From CAWCBH01 sp963793785 (lineage in GTDB: Bacteria > Actinomycetota > Thermoleophilia > Solirubrobacterales > 70-9), in the NCBI GenBank assembly GCA_963793785.1, contig CAWCBH010000005.1, positions 1 to 64,000 of the forward strand: a DNA stretch of 64,000 bases. Reading direction: 5' to 3'. Both the position numbers and the translations under genes were made by a program. This document shows positions 40,391-48,471 of the stretch, one piece after another. The notes beneath the pieces were generated by a model, which searched no databases, had not been told where the DNA came from, and saw only the letters and a list, made by a program, of their open reading frames with translations. The stretch's first letter is position 1; each line of letters starts with the position of its first letter.

Positions 40391-41728
40391 TCAGATCGTC
40401 GAGTCCTGCTGGAACCAGACGAACTGTCGCTGCACGGTGCGTTTCTTGGTCAGCCGTTTGGTGTAGAAGCGGGCGCAGTCTCGCTCCGTGCCCGGGATCG
40501 CGAACTTGACGACGAACGACTTGACCCCCGTGCGCAGCTTCTCGATCTGCCCCGGGGCCTTCTTGGGCAGGCGGAAGATGCCTTCGCGCTTGAAGCGGTG
40601 CACGACCTCGCCGAGAGCGAGCGACTTGCCGTTCTTGAGCTTCGCTTTGTAGCTCACGGTGACGTCGGCCGGCCGTCGCGTCTTGTAGCGGACGACCAAT
40701 CGAGCTACGTCCTTGGAACGGAAGACGAAGACCCGCGCCCGGGCGACCCGGATCCGGCAGGTCGCCGGTGTCCCATCGTCCTCGTCGCAGGCAGAGCCGA
40801 TTCCGTCGCCGTCGGCGTCCTCCTGCTCGGGGTTCGGATCGCTGGGGCAGTTGTCCGATGCGTCGGGCACACCGTCTCCGTCGCGATCGGGATCGGGATC
40901 GGGGATGTTGCCCGCCGGGGAGAAGGTTGTGATCAGCGAGCGGGTCGCCACCGCCCCCGGCGCCAGGCTGATGCTCCAGCTCAGTCCGGCGCCGTTGTCC
41001 TGGAGCTCGTCGCACTCGCAGAAGTCGGTGAAATTGAGGCCCGCGGAGATGTCGTCCCAGACCTCGTTGTAGGTGCGTTCCTCGTAATGGCTGTCAGGGC
41101 TCTGCGGCACGAAGCCGAGGATTCGCCCCGCCGGCGTGTTGTTCGCGTTCTCGGAGCAGTAGATGCCCCCACCGGTCGTGTCATAGAAGCCGTAGCCGCT
41201 ATCGGTGTTCTGCAGATAGCAGTCGCCGGCGTGGTAGAGGACCCCGCTGCGGGCCCCGTTGGAGGTGTTGGAGATCGTGATCCGTGTTCGGTAGAACTGC
41301 TTGCCGGTGACGTAAGTGTCGGTCTGGGTGATCCGAAGGCCGGTCGTGCCGAGGCGAACCACTGTCACCACCCGGAACGGATTCGCATCGGTGCCGGCGC
41401 CGGTCGGTCCGGTCTGGCTGACCGCGACATAGCCGCCGGGGCTGTTGCCGGCCGGGACCGTGGCCGGGCCGAACTCGGCGCCGCCGGAGAGCTTGAAGAA
41501 GGTTCCGCAGGCACCGGGGTCGGACTGCGTGGCGGGGAAGAAGGAGAAGTCCGCGTCACCGGCGTACTTGACCTGGCAGGCGAGGTCGTCGTTGAGGAAG
41601 ACCTGCTCGATCGGGCCCGACGAGTTGATCACCTTCTGCGCCGCTCCCGCCTGCGGCGACGCCAGCGCCAGGCCGGCCACGGCGAACAAGATCACCGTCG
41701 ACCAGAGGCGATGTGTCGCCGCCGTCAT
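40391..41728 (-). CDS. Secreted protein with thrombospondin type 3 calcium-binding repeats
   Basis: A 445-aa exported protein. The signal peptide is RLWSTVILFAVAGLALASPQAGA. Residues about 30-290 form a beta-rich module of unknown function with several cysteines; residues about 300-345 hold two type-3 repeats (DPDRDGDGVPDASDNCPSDP and EQEDADGDGIGSACDEDDG), which bind calcium; the last 110 residues are Lys/Arg-rich and beta-strand-like. The ATG at 41728 is chosen because GGGAGGA lies about six bases upstream. Likely an extracellular or cell-surface protein; its ligand is unknown. Confidence 0.75.
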   Translation of the reverse strand: MTAATHRLWSTVILFAVAGLALASPQAGAAQKVINSSGPIEQVFLNDDLACQVKYAGDADFSFFPATQSDPGACGTFFKLSGGAEFGPATVPAGNSPGGYVAVSQTGPTGAGTDANPFRVVTVVRLGTTGLRITQTDTYVTGKQFYRTRITISNTSNGARSGVLYHAGDCYLQNTDSGYGFYDTTGGGIYCSENANNTPAGRILGFVPQSPDSHYEERTYNEVWDDISAGLNFTDFCECDELQDNGAGLSWSISLAPGAVATRSLITTFSPAGNIPDPDPDRDGDGVPDASDNCPSDPNPEQEDADGDGIGSACDEDDGTPATCRIRVARARVFVFRSKDVARLVVRYKTRRPADVTVSYKAKLKNGKSLALGEVVHRFKREGIFRLPKKAPGQIEKLRTGVKSFVVKFAIPGTERDCARFYTKRLTKKRTVQRQFVWFQQDSTI

Positions 41729-41788
41729 CGGTTCCTCCCTGATGACTCCCAAGACCGACCTCCTCGGTCGCCGCTTCCCCCTCCGGCG

Positions 41789-41818
41789 AACCTATCAGCG
41801 CAGCTCAGCGTCGCGCAA
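41789..41818 (-). promoter_or_regulatory. Promoter candidate for the TSP3 protein (TTGCGC-18-TAGGTT)
   Basis: On the minus strand, TTGCGC (41818-41813), an 18-base spacer and TAGGTT (41794-41789) predict a leader of about 55 bases ending in a good Shine-Dalgarno before ATG 41728. Confidence 0.4.
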
Positions 41819-41838
41819 CCGATTCCTTCACGCCTCCG

Positions 41839-42662
41839 CTAAGGCCTCGCCGGCACCTGCGGCTCGCCGAGCCCGTAGGTCTCGTAGGCGCCGAAGCGGC
41901 GAATGTCTTGTGGAAGGTCTTGTGAGTCGGGCCGTGGTAGTCCGAGGACCCGGTCGGGATCAGCTCAAGCTCCTCGCAGAGCCCCAGCAGGTGCTCAGTC
42001 TGCGCGGCGGTGTGGGAGGGATAGAAGGCCTCGATCCCGTCCAGGTCGAGCGCCCGGATCAGCTCCTCGACCTGGGCCGGATCCTTGACGTCCCAGTAGG
42101 GATGGGCGATGGCGGCGACGCCGCCGGCGTCGTGGATCACCTCGACCGCCTGCTCGGCGGTCGGCCAGCGGCGGGGGACGAACGCCTTCGCCCCCGGCAC
42201 CAGGTACTCCTCGAAGAACGGACCGAGGTCGCCGGACGCGCCCGCCGCGCGGGCGATGTGGGGGCGGCCGATCGAGAGCGCGTCGCCGGACTGCGCGATC
42301 GCGTCCTCGATCGTGAGGTCGAACCCCTCGCGGCGCAGGTTCTCGACGATCTCCTCCGCCCGGCTCACCCGCTCGGACTGGGCCCGCTCGCAGGCCGGCC
42401 CGATCGCGTCGACGTCGACCCAGTAGCCGCAGATGTGCAGGTCCTCGGCGTACTCGTGCACGCACGACATCTCCACCGCGGGCACCAGCTCCAGCCCGTG
42501 CGCCTGAGCGGCCTCAGCCGCCTCCCTCACCCCCGCGACGGCGTCGTGGTCGGTCAGCGCCAGGGTCGTCACCCCGGCCTTGGCCGCCTCGTCGACGACC
42601 AGGCCTGGCTCCAGCTGTCCGTCGGAGACGGTCGAATGCGATTGCAGCTCGATCAGCGTCAC
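41839..42662 (-). CDS. PHP-domain phosphoesterase, 3' end disrupted by an 11-bp near-duplication
   Basis: A polymerase-and-histidinol-phosphatase-domain metal-dependent phosphoesterase of the YciV/RNase AM-like type. Metal motifs: LQSHSTVSDG, LALTDHDAV, ELVPAVEMSC, AIAHPYWD and GSSDYHGPTHK. After HKTF the sequence CACAAGACCTTC is followed by a near copy CACAAGACATT, an 11-base insertion that changes frame and yields a foreign Arg/Ser-rich tail ending at 41805. Without it the protein would read FRRFGAYETYGLGEPQVPARP and stop at 41839. Coordinates follow the restored reading. The GTG start is 9 bases after TAAGCT. Confidence 0.75.
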
Positions 42663-42671
42663 GGGGCGGGC

Positions 42672-42677
42672 AGCTTA
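42672..42677 (-). promoter_or_regulatory. -10 element (TAAGCT) for the PHP gene
   Basis: TAAGCT on the minus strand (42677-42672) is 9 bases before GTG 42662, consistent with a leaderless transcript. It is divergent from the pccA -10, 15 bp away. Confidence 0.5.
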
Positions 42678-42692
42678 GAGCTGGGAGGCACA

Positions 42693-42698
42693 TAGACT
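42693..42698 (+). promoter_or_regulatory. -10 element (TAGACT) for leaderless pccA
   Basis: TAGACT, then 8 bases, then GTG 42707: the same hexamer and spacing as pccB (24915-24929), suggesting matched expression of the two carboxylase subunits. Confidence 0.6.
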
Positions 42699-42706
42699 GC
42701 TCCGCC

Positions 42707-44494
42707 GTGTTCGAGAAAGTGCTGGTAGCCAACCGCGGCGAGATCGCCGTACGGGTGATGCGGACGCTGAAGGAGATGGGGATCGGCGCCGTCGGCGTCT
42801 ACTCGGAGGCCGATCGGGACGCACCCCACGTCCGCGAGGCCGACGAGGCCTACATGATCGGCCCCGCCGTCCCAGCCGAGAGCTACCTGGCGATCGCGAA
42901 GATCGTCGAGACCTCACGCCAGGCCGGCGCCGGCGCCGTGCACCCCGGCTACGGGTTCCTGGCCGAGAACGCCGACTTCGCCCGCGCCTGCGGCGAGGCC
43001 GACCTGATCTTCATCGGTCCACCCCCGGAGGCGATCGAGGCGATGGGTTCGAAGACGCGCGCCCGCCAGATCATGTCCGAGGCCGGAGTTCCGATCGTGC
43101 CCGGCGCGACCGAGCCCGCCGACGACCTCGAGCAGGCACGCAAGCAGGCCGAGGACGCCGGCTATCCCGTCGCCTGCAAGGCGGCCGGCGGCGGCGGCGG
43201 CAAGGGCTTTCGCGTCGCCCAGTCGCCAGATGACCTCGAGGAGGCCTTCGAGGGCGCCGCTCGCGAGGGAGAGAAGTTCTTCTCCGACGCGCGGGTCTAC
43301 GTGGAGCGATACCTGGAGGACCCTCGCCACGTCGAGGTGCAGGTCCTCGCCGACTCGCAGGGGAACGTGATCCACCTCGGCGAGCGCGACTGCTCGATTC
43401 AGCGGCGCCACCAGAAGCTGATCGAGGAGGCCCCGGCCCCGCACGTCGACGAGGAGATGCGGGAGCGGATCGGCGGCATCGCAACCGAGGCGGCCCGTGC
43501 TGTGGGGTACCGCTCCGCCGGAACGGTCGAGGGCCTGCAGGTCGGCGACGACTACTTCTTCCTGGAGATGAACACCCGCGTCCAGGTCGAGCACTGCGTG
43601 ACCGAGATGGTCGCCGGGATCGACATCGTCCGCGAGCAGGTCCTGATCGCCGCCGGCGAGGAGCTGTCGATCACCCAGAACGAGGTCGAGTTGCGCGGGC
43701 ACGCGATCGAGTGCCGCATCAACGCCGAGGCTGCGCACAAGAAGTTCGCTCCCGCGCCTGGCGCGATCGCCTCCTACCGGGAGCCGGCGGGTCCGGGAGT
43801 GCGGGTGGATTCAGGCGTTGAGGCAGGCTCCGAGGTGACGCCGATGTACGACCCGATGGTCGCGAAGCTGATCGTCTGGGACGTCGATCGCGAGAAGGCG
43901 ACCCGCCGCATGATCCGCGCCCTCGGCGAGTACGAGATCGGCGGTCTGACCACCCTGATCCCGTTCCACGCCGCGATCCTCGACACCGAGCAGTGGGCCC
44001 GCGGCGAGACCTGCCGCGACCTGCTCGAAGACCCCAAGTGGCTCAAATCGACGGAGCCCGAAGCATCCAGCGCCCGTCCTTCCGACCACCCCGGCACGCC
44101 CGGAAGCGGAGCTGAGGACGTGCCGGGCCTTATCCGCGACTACAAGGTCGAGGTCGGCGGCAAGCTGTTCGAGGTCAAGGTGATCGGCGAGGCGGAGCCC
44201 GGCGGCAACGCGGCCGGGCCGACCGGCGCGCGTCGCCCGCCTCGGCGGGAGCGCAAGCAGGGCAGCGGGCCCAGTGCCTCCAGCGAGGCGCTGCCGTCGC
44301 CGTTGCAGGGCACGGTCCTCAAGGTCGCGACCGAGCAGGGCTCTCAGATCTCCGAAGGCGACCTTGTCTGCGTGATCGAGGCGATGAAGATGGAGAACGA
44401 GATCACCGCCCACCGCTCTGGCGAGGTGGCCGAGCTGAAGGTCGCCGAAGGCGCTTCGGTCTCCAGCGGCGACGTGATCGCGGTCATCAAGTAG
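42707..44494 (+). CDS. pccA: Acetyl/propionyl-CoA carboxylase alpha subunit (biotin carboxylase-BCCP)
   Basis: A 595-aa biotin-dependent carboxylase chain. The biotin carboxylase/ATP-grasp part covers residues 1-450 (KVLVANRGEIAVRVMRTL, VHPGYGFLAENADFA, glycine-rich loop AAGGGGGKGFR, FLEMNTRVQVEHCVTEMV). A low-complexity linker (about 450-525) leads to the biotinyl domain, with the biotinylated lysine K561 in EAMKMENE. It carboxylates biotin for the beta subunit at 24929. Residues 494-525 are Gly/Arg/Pro-rich. The GTG start is fixed by the family N-terminus and the -10 at 42693. Confidence 0.93.
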   Translation: MFEKVLVANRGEIAVRVMRTLKEMGIGAVGVYSEADRDAPHVREADEAYMIGPAVPAESYLAIAKIVETSRQAGAGAVHPGYGFLAENADFARACGEADLIFIGPPPEAIEAMGSKTRARQIMSEAGVPIVPGATEPADDLEQARKQAEDAGYPVACKAAGGGGGKGFRVAQSPDDLEEAFEGAAREGEKFFSDARVYVERYLEDPRHVEVQVLADSQGNVIHLGERDCSIQRRHQKLIEEAPAPHVDEEMRERIGGIATEAARAVGYRSAGTVEGLQVGDDYFFLEMNTRVQVEHCVTEMVAGIDIVREQVLIAAGEELSITQNEVELRGHAIECRINAEAAHKKFAPAPGAIASYREPAGPGVRVDSGVEAGSEVTPMYDPMVAKLIVWDVDREKATRRMIRALGEYEIGGLTTLIPFHAAILDTEQWARGETCRDLLEDPKWLKSTEPEASSARPSDHPGTPGSGAEDVPGLIRDYKVEVGGKLFEVKVIGEAEPGGNAAGPTGARRPPRRERKQGSGPSASSEALPSPLQGTVLKVATEQGSQISEGDLVCVIEAMKMENEITAHRSGEVAELKVAEGASVSSGDVIAVIK

Positions 44495-44541
44495 CGGGTA
44501 AGTACCCTCGCAAGGCCCTTCGCAGTGTGGACCGCTGCGGC

Positions 44542-44568
44542 TTGGACAGACGTATCTGTCCCTAGAAT
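44542..44568 (+). promoter_or_regulatory. Promoter with inverted repeat upstream of the DPGSGS gene
   Basis: TTGGAC (44542-44547) and TAGAAT (44563-44568) are separated by a short 15-base spacer that is nearly filled by an inverted repeat, GGACAGA (44544-44550), CGTA, TCTGTCC (44555-44561). A regulator bound here would sit on the promoter. The leader would be about 110 bases. Confidence 0.45.
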
Positions 44569-44686
44569 GCTGTTTCCGCCCGCTCTCGCCGGCCCCCGCC
44601 GGCCCGTGAGGGAAGGATCCTTAGGATCGGGTTGGAGAACTGAATCGCCGCCGGGGAGGGCGGCAGACGAGAGGAGTTTCGCGGTA

Positions 44687-44911
44687 ATGAGTGTTCTCGC
44701 ATATCTCGACCCCGGGAGCGGCAGCATGCTCCTGCAGATGCTGCTCGGCGGCGTCGCAGGGGTTGCGGTCTCGATCAAGATGTTCGGCAAGCGGATCTTC
44801 AGCGTCCTCGCCTTCTGGAAGCGCGACGAGGAGGAGCCCACCGATGAGCGCCGCCCGCCCGCGTCCAGCCGTCGCGAGCGGGACGAGGAAGCGGTCAAGG
44901 AACCCGTCTAG
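44687..44911 (+). CDS. Small membrane protein with DPGSGS motif
   Basis: A 74-aa protein: VLAYLDPGSGSMLLQMLLGGVAGVAVSI, one membrane span following a Y-L-D-P-G-S-G-S-x3-Q motif, then a basic stretch (KMFGKRIFSVLAFWKRDEEE) and a charged tail. Small proteins with Y-(I/L)-D-P-G-(S/T)-G-S at the start are, to my recollection, widespread beside sulfatase-fold and methyltransferase genes of envelope clusters, as here. GAGGAG lies ten bases before the ATG. Function unknown; a membrane scaffold or regulator for the next two gene products is possible. Confidence 0.7.
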   Translation: MSVLAYLDPGSGSMLLQMLLGGVAGVAVSIKMFGKRIFSVLAFWKRDEEEPTDERRPPASSRRERDEEAVKEPV

Positions 44912-44929
44912 GCCCTTTCGGGGCCTGGT

Positions 44930-46354
44930 GTGGCGCACGTGCCGGTCGACGCCCAGGTCGAGCCCGGCTCCTTTCGTGACCGCGACAGCCGCGTGGTCGT
45001 CGCGGACGGAGCCGTCTATCGCGTACTCAGCGAGCGAGGAGCCGAGGATTGGCGCGCGCTCTCGGAGTCGCCGCTGTTCGAGCGGCTGATCGCCGACGGC
45101 TCGCTCGTCGCCACCGAGGAAGCCTCCCCGGCCGAGCTCGGTCCGGCCGCCGCAGAGCTACTGCCCGGGGGCGTAGCGGCGGCGCTCCGGCACGAGCGGA
45201 TTCCCTTCGTCTCCTATCCGTATGAATGGACCTTCGGCATGCTCCGCGACGCGGCGCTGCTGCAGCTCGACCTGCAGCTGGCGGCGCTCGAGGCGGACCT
45301 GACGCTCAAGGACGCCACCCCTTACAACGTCCAGTTCTGCGGCTCGCGGCCGGTCTTCATCGACGTCGGCTCGTTCGAGCGCCTGCGCGCGGGCGAGCCC
45401 TGGGCCGGCTACCGGCAGTTCTGCATGCTCTACCTCTATCCGCTGCTCTTGCAGGCCTACCGAGACGTTGCCTTCCAGCCCTGGCTCCGCGGTTCGACGG
45501 AGGGGATCAGCCCGCGGCGTGCGGCGCGGCTGCTGGGGCCGGGCAACCGCCTCCGCCGCGGCGTCCTCAGCCACGTCGTCCTGCACGCTCGGATGGAGCG
45601 CCGTTACGAGGAGCGCGAAGGTGGTGAGGTCAAGGCGGAGCTGCGCAAGGCCAACTTCAAGCCGGAGCTGATCGCCGCCAACGTGCGGCGGTTGCGAAAG
45701 CTCGTCGCCGGGCTCGGCTGGAAGGCGGGTGACACCGCCTGGACCGGCTACCGGGAGCAGAACACCTACACCGACGAGGACGCGAGGATCAAGGCCGAGT
45801 TCGTACGCGAGGCCGCCGCCGGCGCCGAGGCGGATCTGGTCTGGGACATCGGCTGCAACGACGGCGCCTACTCGCGAATCGCCGCCGAGCACGCCCGCGG
45901 GGTCGTCGCATTCGACTCCGACCAGGCGACCGTCGAAGCCCTCTATCGCTCGCTGCGCTCCGACGACGAGCGCCGAATCCTGCCCCTGGTCGTCGATCTT
46001 GCCGATCCCTCGCCAGGGCTGGGGTGGCGTGGACGGGAGCGCCTCCCGCTCGAGGCTCGCGGCCGGCCCGGCCTGACCCTTGCGCTGGCCGTCATCCATC
46101 ACGTCTCGATCACCGCCAACGTCCCCGTCGGCGAATTCCTCTCCTGGCTGCGGGAGCTCAACTCGGCGCTGGTGATCGAGTTCCCCAAGCGCGAGGACCC
46201 GATGGTGCGGCGACTCCTCTCCGGCAAGCGCGAGGGCTCCAATGCCGACTACCTGCTGGAGACCTTCGAGGCCGAGCTGGCGGCGCGCTTTCAGATCCAG
46301 AGGTCGCAGCCGCTGCCGTCCGGCACCCGGGTCCTCTACCTCGCGCGACCCTGA
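44930..46354 (+). CDS. Kinase-like / SAM-methyltransferase fusion (NoeA-like)
   Basis: A 474-aa protein with two parts. Residues 1-280 contain LTLKDATPYNVQFCGSRPVFIDVGSFERL, which looks like the catalytic and metal-binding loops of an aminoglycoside-phosphotransferase/kinase fold, here probably degenerate. Residues 290-474 are a class I methyltransferase (DLVWDIGCNDGAYSRIAAEHA, VVAFDSDQATV, GLTLALAVIHHVSITANVP, LVIEFPKREDPMV). This layout matches proteins called nodulation protein NoeA-like. The GTG is 18 bases after the small membrane protein gene; the sulfatase-fold gene follows 11 bases after its stop. Target unknown. Confidence 0.7.
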   Translation: MAHVPVDAQVEPGSFRDRDSRVVVADGAVYRVLSERGAEDWRALSESPLFERLIADGSLVATEEASPAELGPAAAELLPGGVAAALRHERIPFVSYPYEWTFGMLRDAALLQLDLQLAALEADLTLKDATPYNVQFCGSRPVFIDVGSFERLRAGEPWAGYRQFCMLYLYPLLLQAYRDVAFQPWLRGSTEGISPRRAARLLGPGNRLRRGVLSHVVLHARMERRYEEREGGEVKAELRKANFKPELIAANVRRLRKLVAGLGWKAGDTAWTGYREQNTYTDEDARIKAEFVREAAAGAEADLVWDIGCNDGAYSRIAAEHARGVVAFDSDQATVEALYRSLRSDDERRILPLVVDLADPSPGLGWRGRERLPLEARGRPGLTLALAVIHHVSITANVPVGEFLSWLRELNSALVIEFPKREDPMVRRLLSGKREGSNADYLLETFEAELAARFQIQRSQPLPSGTRVLYLARP

Positions 46355-46365
46355 TCGAGGCGAAC

Positions 46366-48453
46366 GTGAGCCGGATCGGTGAGAGCTGGACTGGGGACCG
46401 CCGCCGCGAGCTGCTGATCGGCGGTGCGCATCTGGGGGCGCTGTGGGCGTTCGCCTTCGCGCAGCCGCTTCTCGACCTGCTCGGCAAGAACCCGGACTTC
46501 TTCGTCGCCCGCTCCAATACCCCCGCCGACATCGTCATATTCGCGCTCGCCTTCACCCTGCTGCCGCCGCTGGCGATGCTGGCGGTCGAAGCCGTCGTCG
46601 CCGCGTTCAGCCACCGCGCCTACTCGATGTTGCATCTGGCGCTGGTCGCCCTGCTGGCGGCGGTCTTCTTCGTCCAAGTCGAGAAGCGGATCTTCACCAG
46701 CCCGGCGGCGCTGATGATCGTCATCGCCCTGGCGCTCGGCGCCGGCGTCGCCTACTTGCTGCTTCGGGAGCGTTTCGTGCGCAGCCTGCTCGACGTCCTG
46801 GCGGTGGCGCCGATCGTCTTCCTGGCGATCTTCATCTTCTTCAGCGAGACCTCGAAGCTGATCTTCCCCGACAGCGAGGCCAGCGCGCTCGGGACTGAGG
46901 TCCCCTCGGCGACCCCGGTCGTGATGGTGATCTTCGACGAGCTGCCGACCGCGACCCTGCTCGACCCCGAGCGGCCGGAACGGATCGATCCTTCGCGCTT
47001 TCCCAACTTCGCGGCCCTGGCCCGGCAGTCGACCTGGTATCCGAACAACACCACCGTCGCCGACTTCACCGGCCGGGCGGTCCCGGCGGTGATGACGGGC
47101 AACAACCCCAGCGGCAGCACGCTGCCGATCGCCGCCGAGCAGCCGAACAGCATCTTCAGCCTCCTCGGCGGCGCCTACCGGCTCCACGTCAGCGAGGTGG
47201 TGACCCAGATCTGCGCCGAGGAGCTCTGCGGGGAGGTGCAACGCCCGAGCGCCACGAGCAGGCTCCGCAGCCTCGTCTCGGATCTCAAGTACGTGGAGGG
47301 GAGGATCATCCTGCCTCCGTCGCTGGCCAACGACTTGCCGAACGTAAGCACCACCTTCGGGGACTTCGGCAACAACGCCGACCCCGGCGACAAGGGAGCC
47401 GGTCGCTTCGCGCAGGATCTCTTCACCCCACCCAGCCCGGAGGAGTTCGAGGAGTTCCTGCGTGAGATCCCGGCCAGCGACCGCACCCTGAGCCTGATTC
47501 ACATGGAGCTCCCGCACGAGCCGTGGCGTTTTTTGCCCAGCGGTCAGGCATACATGGACACCGGCGTCTCGAACCTCAATACCGACAGCGCCGCTCGCTG
47601 GGCGGTCGGCTCGGCGGGGATCGCCAGCGCCCAGCAGCGACACTTCCTGCAGACCGGCTACGCGGACCGGCTGATCGGCCTGATGATCGAGCGACTGAAG
47701 CGGACGGGGATCTGGGATCGGGCGATGGTCGTGGTCACCGCCGATCACGGAATCTCCTTCCAGGGCAAGGCGATCTACCGTCGCATCGCCCAGAAGGAGA
47801 ACCTCGGTGGAGTCGCAAACCCACCGCTGTTCATCAAGTACCCGGGCCAGCGGCGCGGCAAGGTCTCGACGGTCCTGACCCAGACTGTCGACATCGTGCC
47901 GACGATCGTCCGCCGGCTGGGCATCACCGACGCCTACAAGATGCAGGGTCGCCCGATCTCCGAGGCGCCTCGCGAGGCCGTCGTCGCGGTGAACAACGCC
48001 CAGGGGGAGGTGGTGCGGCTGCCGCTCTCACAGATGATCAGCCAACGGCTCACCGCCAGCGGCCAGGCCGGCTTCCGGCTCGGCAGCGGCGGCCTCTTCG
48101 GCCTCGGTCCCGCCCCGGAGCTGCTCGGGCGCCCGGCGCCACCGCTCTCCTCCGGGATCCCGACCGGGTTCGCGGCCACCCTGGAGCATGTCTCCGACCT
48201 CGAGGAGGTGGATCCCGAGGCCGAAGAGGTCCCGGCCTTCATCGCCGGCGAGCTGGAAGGCCCGCAGCCGGGGAGCCTGATCGCGATCACGGTTCGCGGC
48301 AGGGTGGCGGCGACGGCCCGCGCCTTCCTCGACGGCGGCACGCTCAGCTACGGGGCAGTCGTTCCGCCCGGGCTGCTGAGGCCGGGGCGCAACCCGATCG
48401 GCATCTATCTCGCCGAGCCGGGCGCGGCCCTGGTCCCTCTCGGCGGCAACTGA
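46366..48453 (+). CDS. Membrane-anchored sulfatase/alkaline-phosphatase-fold hydrolase or transferase
   Basis: A 695-aa protein with five or so membrane spans in residues 20-175 and an extracytoplasmic alkaline-phosphatase-superfamily domain from about 180. Metal motifs: VVMVIFDELPTATLLD and VVVTADHGISF; nucleophile region NNTTVADFTGRAVPAVMTGN, a threonine-containing loop with no C/S-x-P-x-R formylglycine motif, so it is not a classical sulfatase. Topology recalls lipoteichoic-acid-synthase-like phosphotransferases, but the motifs match uncharacterised FDELP-type proteins. The GTG start at 46366 is inferred from the membrane domain. Third gene of the DPGSGS cassette. Confidence 0.7.
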   Translation: MSRIGESWTGDRRRELLIGGAHLGALWAFAFAQPLLDLLGKNPDFFVARSNTPADIVIFALAFTLLPPLAMLAVEAVVAAFSHRAYSMLHLALVALLAAVFFVQVEKRIFTSPAALMIVIALALGAGVAYLLLRERFVRSLLDVLAVAPIVFLAIFIFFSETSKLIFPDSEASALGTEVPSATPVVMVIFDELPTATLLDPERPERIDPSRFPNFAALARQSTWYPNNTTVADFTGRAVPAVMTGNNPSGSTLPIAAEQPNSIFSLLGGAYRLHVSEVVTQICAEELCGEVQRPSATSRLRSLVSDLKYVEGRIILPPSLANDLPNVSTTFGDFGNNADPGDKGAGRFAQDLFTPPSPEEFEEFLREIPASDRTLSLIHMELPHEPWRFLPSGQAYMDTGVSNLNTDSAARWAVGSAGIASAQQRHFLQTGYADRLIGLMIERLKRTGIWDRAMVVVTADHGISFQGKAIYRRIAQKENLGGVANPPLFIKYPGQRRGKVSTVLTQTVDIVPTIVRRLGITDAYKMQGRPISEAPREAVVAVNNAQGEVVRLPLSQMISQRLTASGQAGFRLGSGGLFGLGPAPELLGRPAPPLSSGIPTGFAATLEHVSDLEEVDPEAEEVPAFIAGELEGPQPGSLIAITVRGRVAATARAFLDGGTLSYGAVVPPGLLRPGRNPIGIYLAEPGAALVPLGGN

Positions 48454-48471
48454 CACCGCCACCGCCCCGCT

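Noticed and set aside
46366..48453. A classical sulfatase or a certain lipoteichoic-acid synthase
   Set aside because: No C/S-x-P-x-R motif for formylglycine, and the motifs do not match LtaS closely; kept as an alkaline-phosphatase-fold protein of unknown activity.
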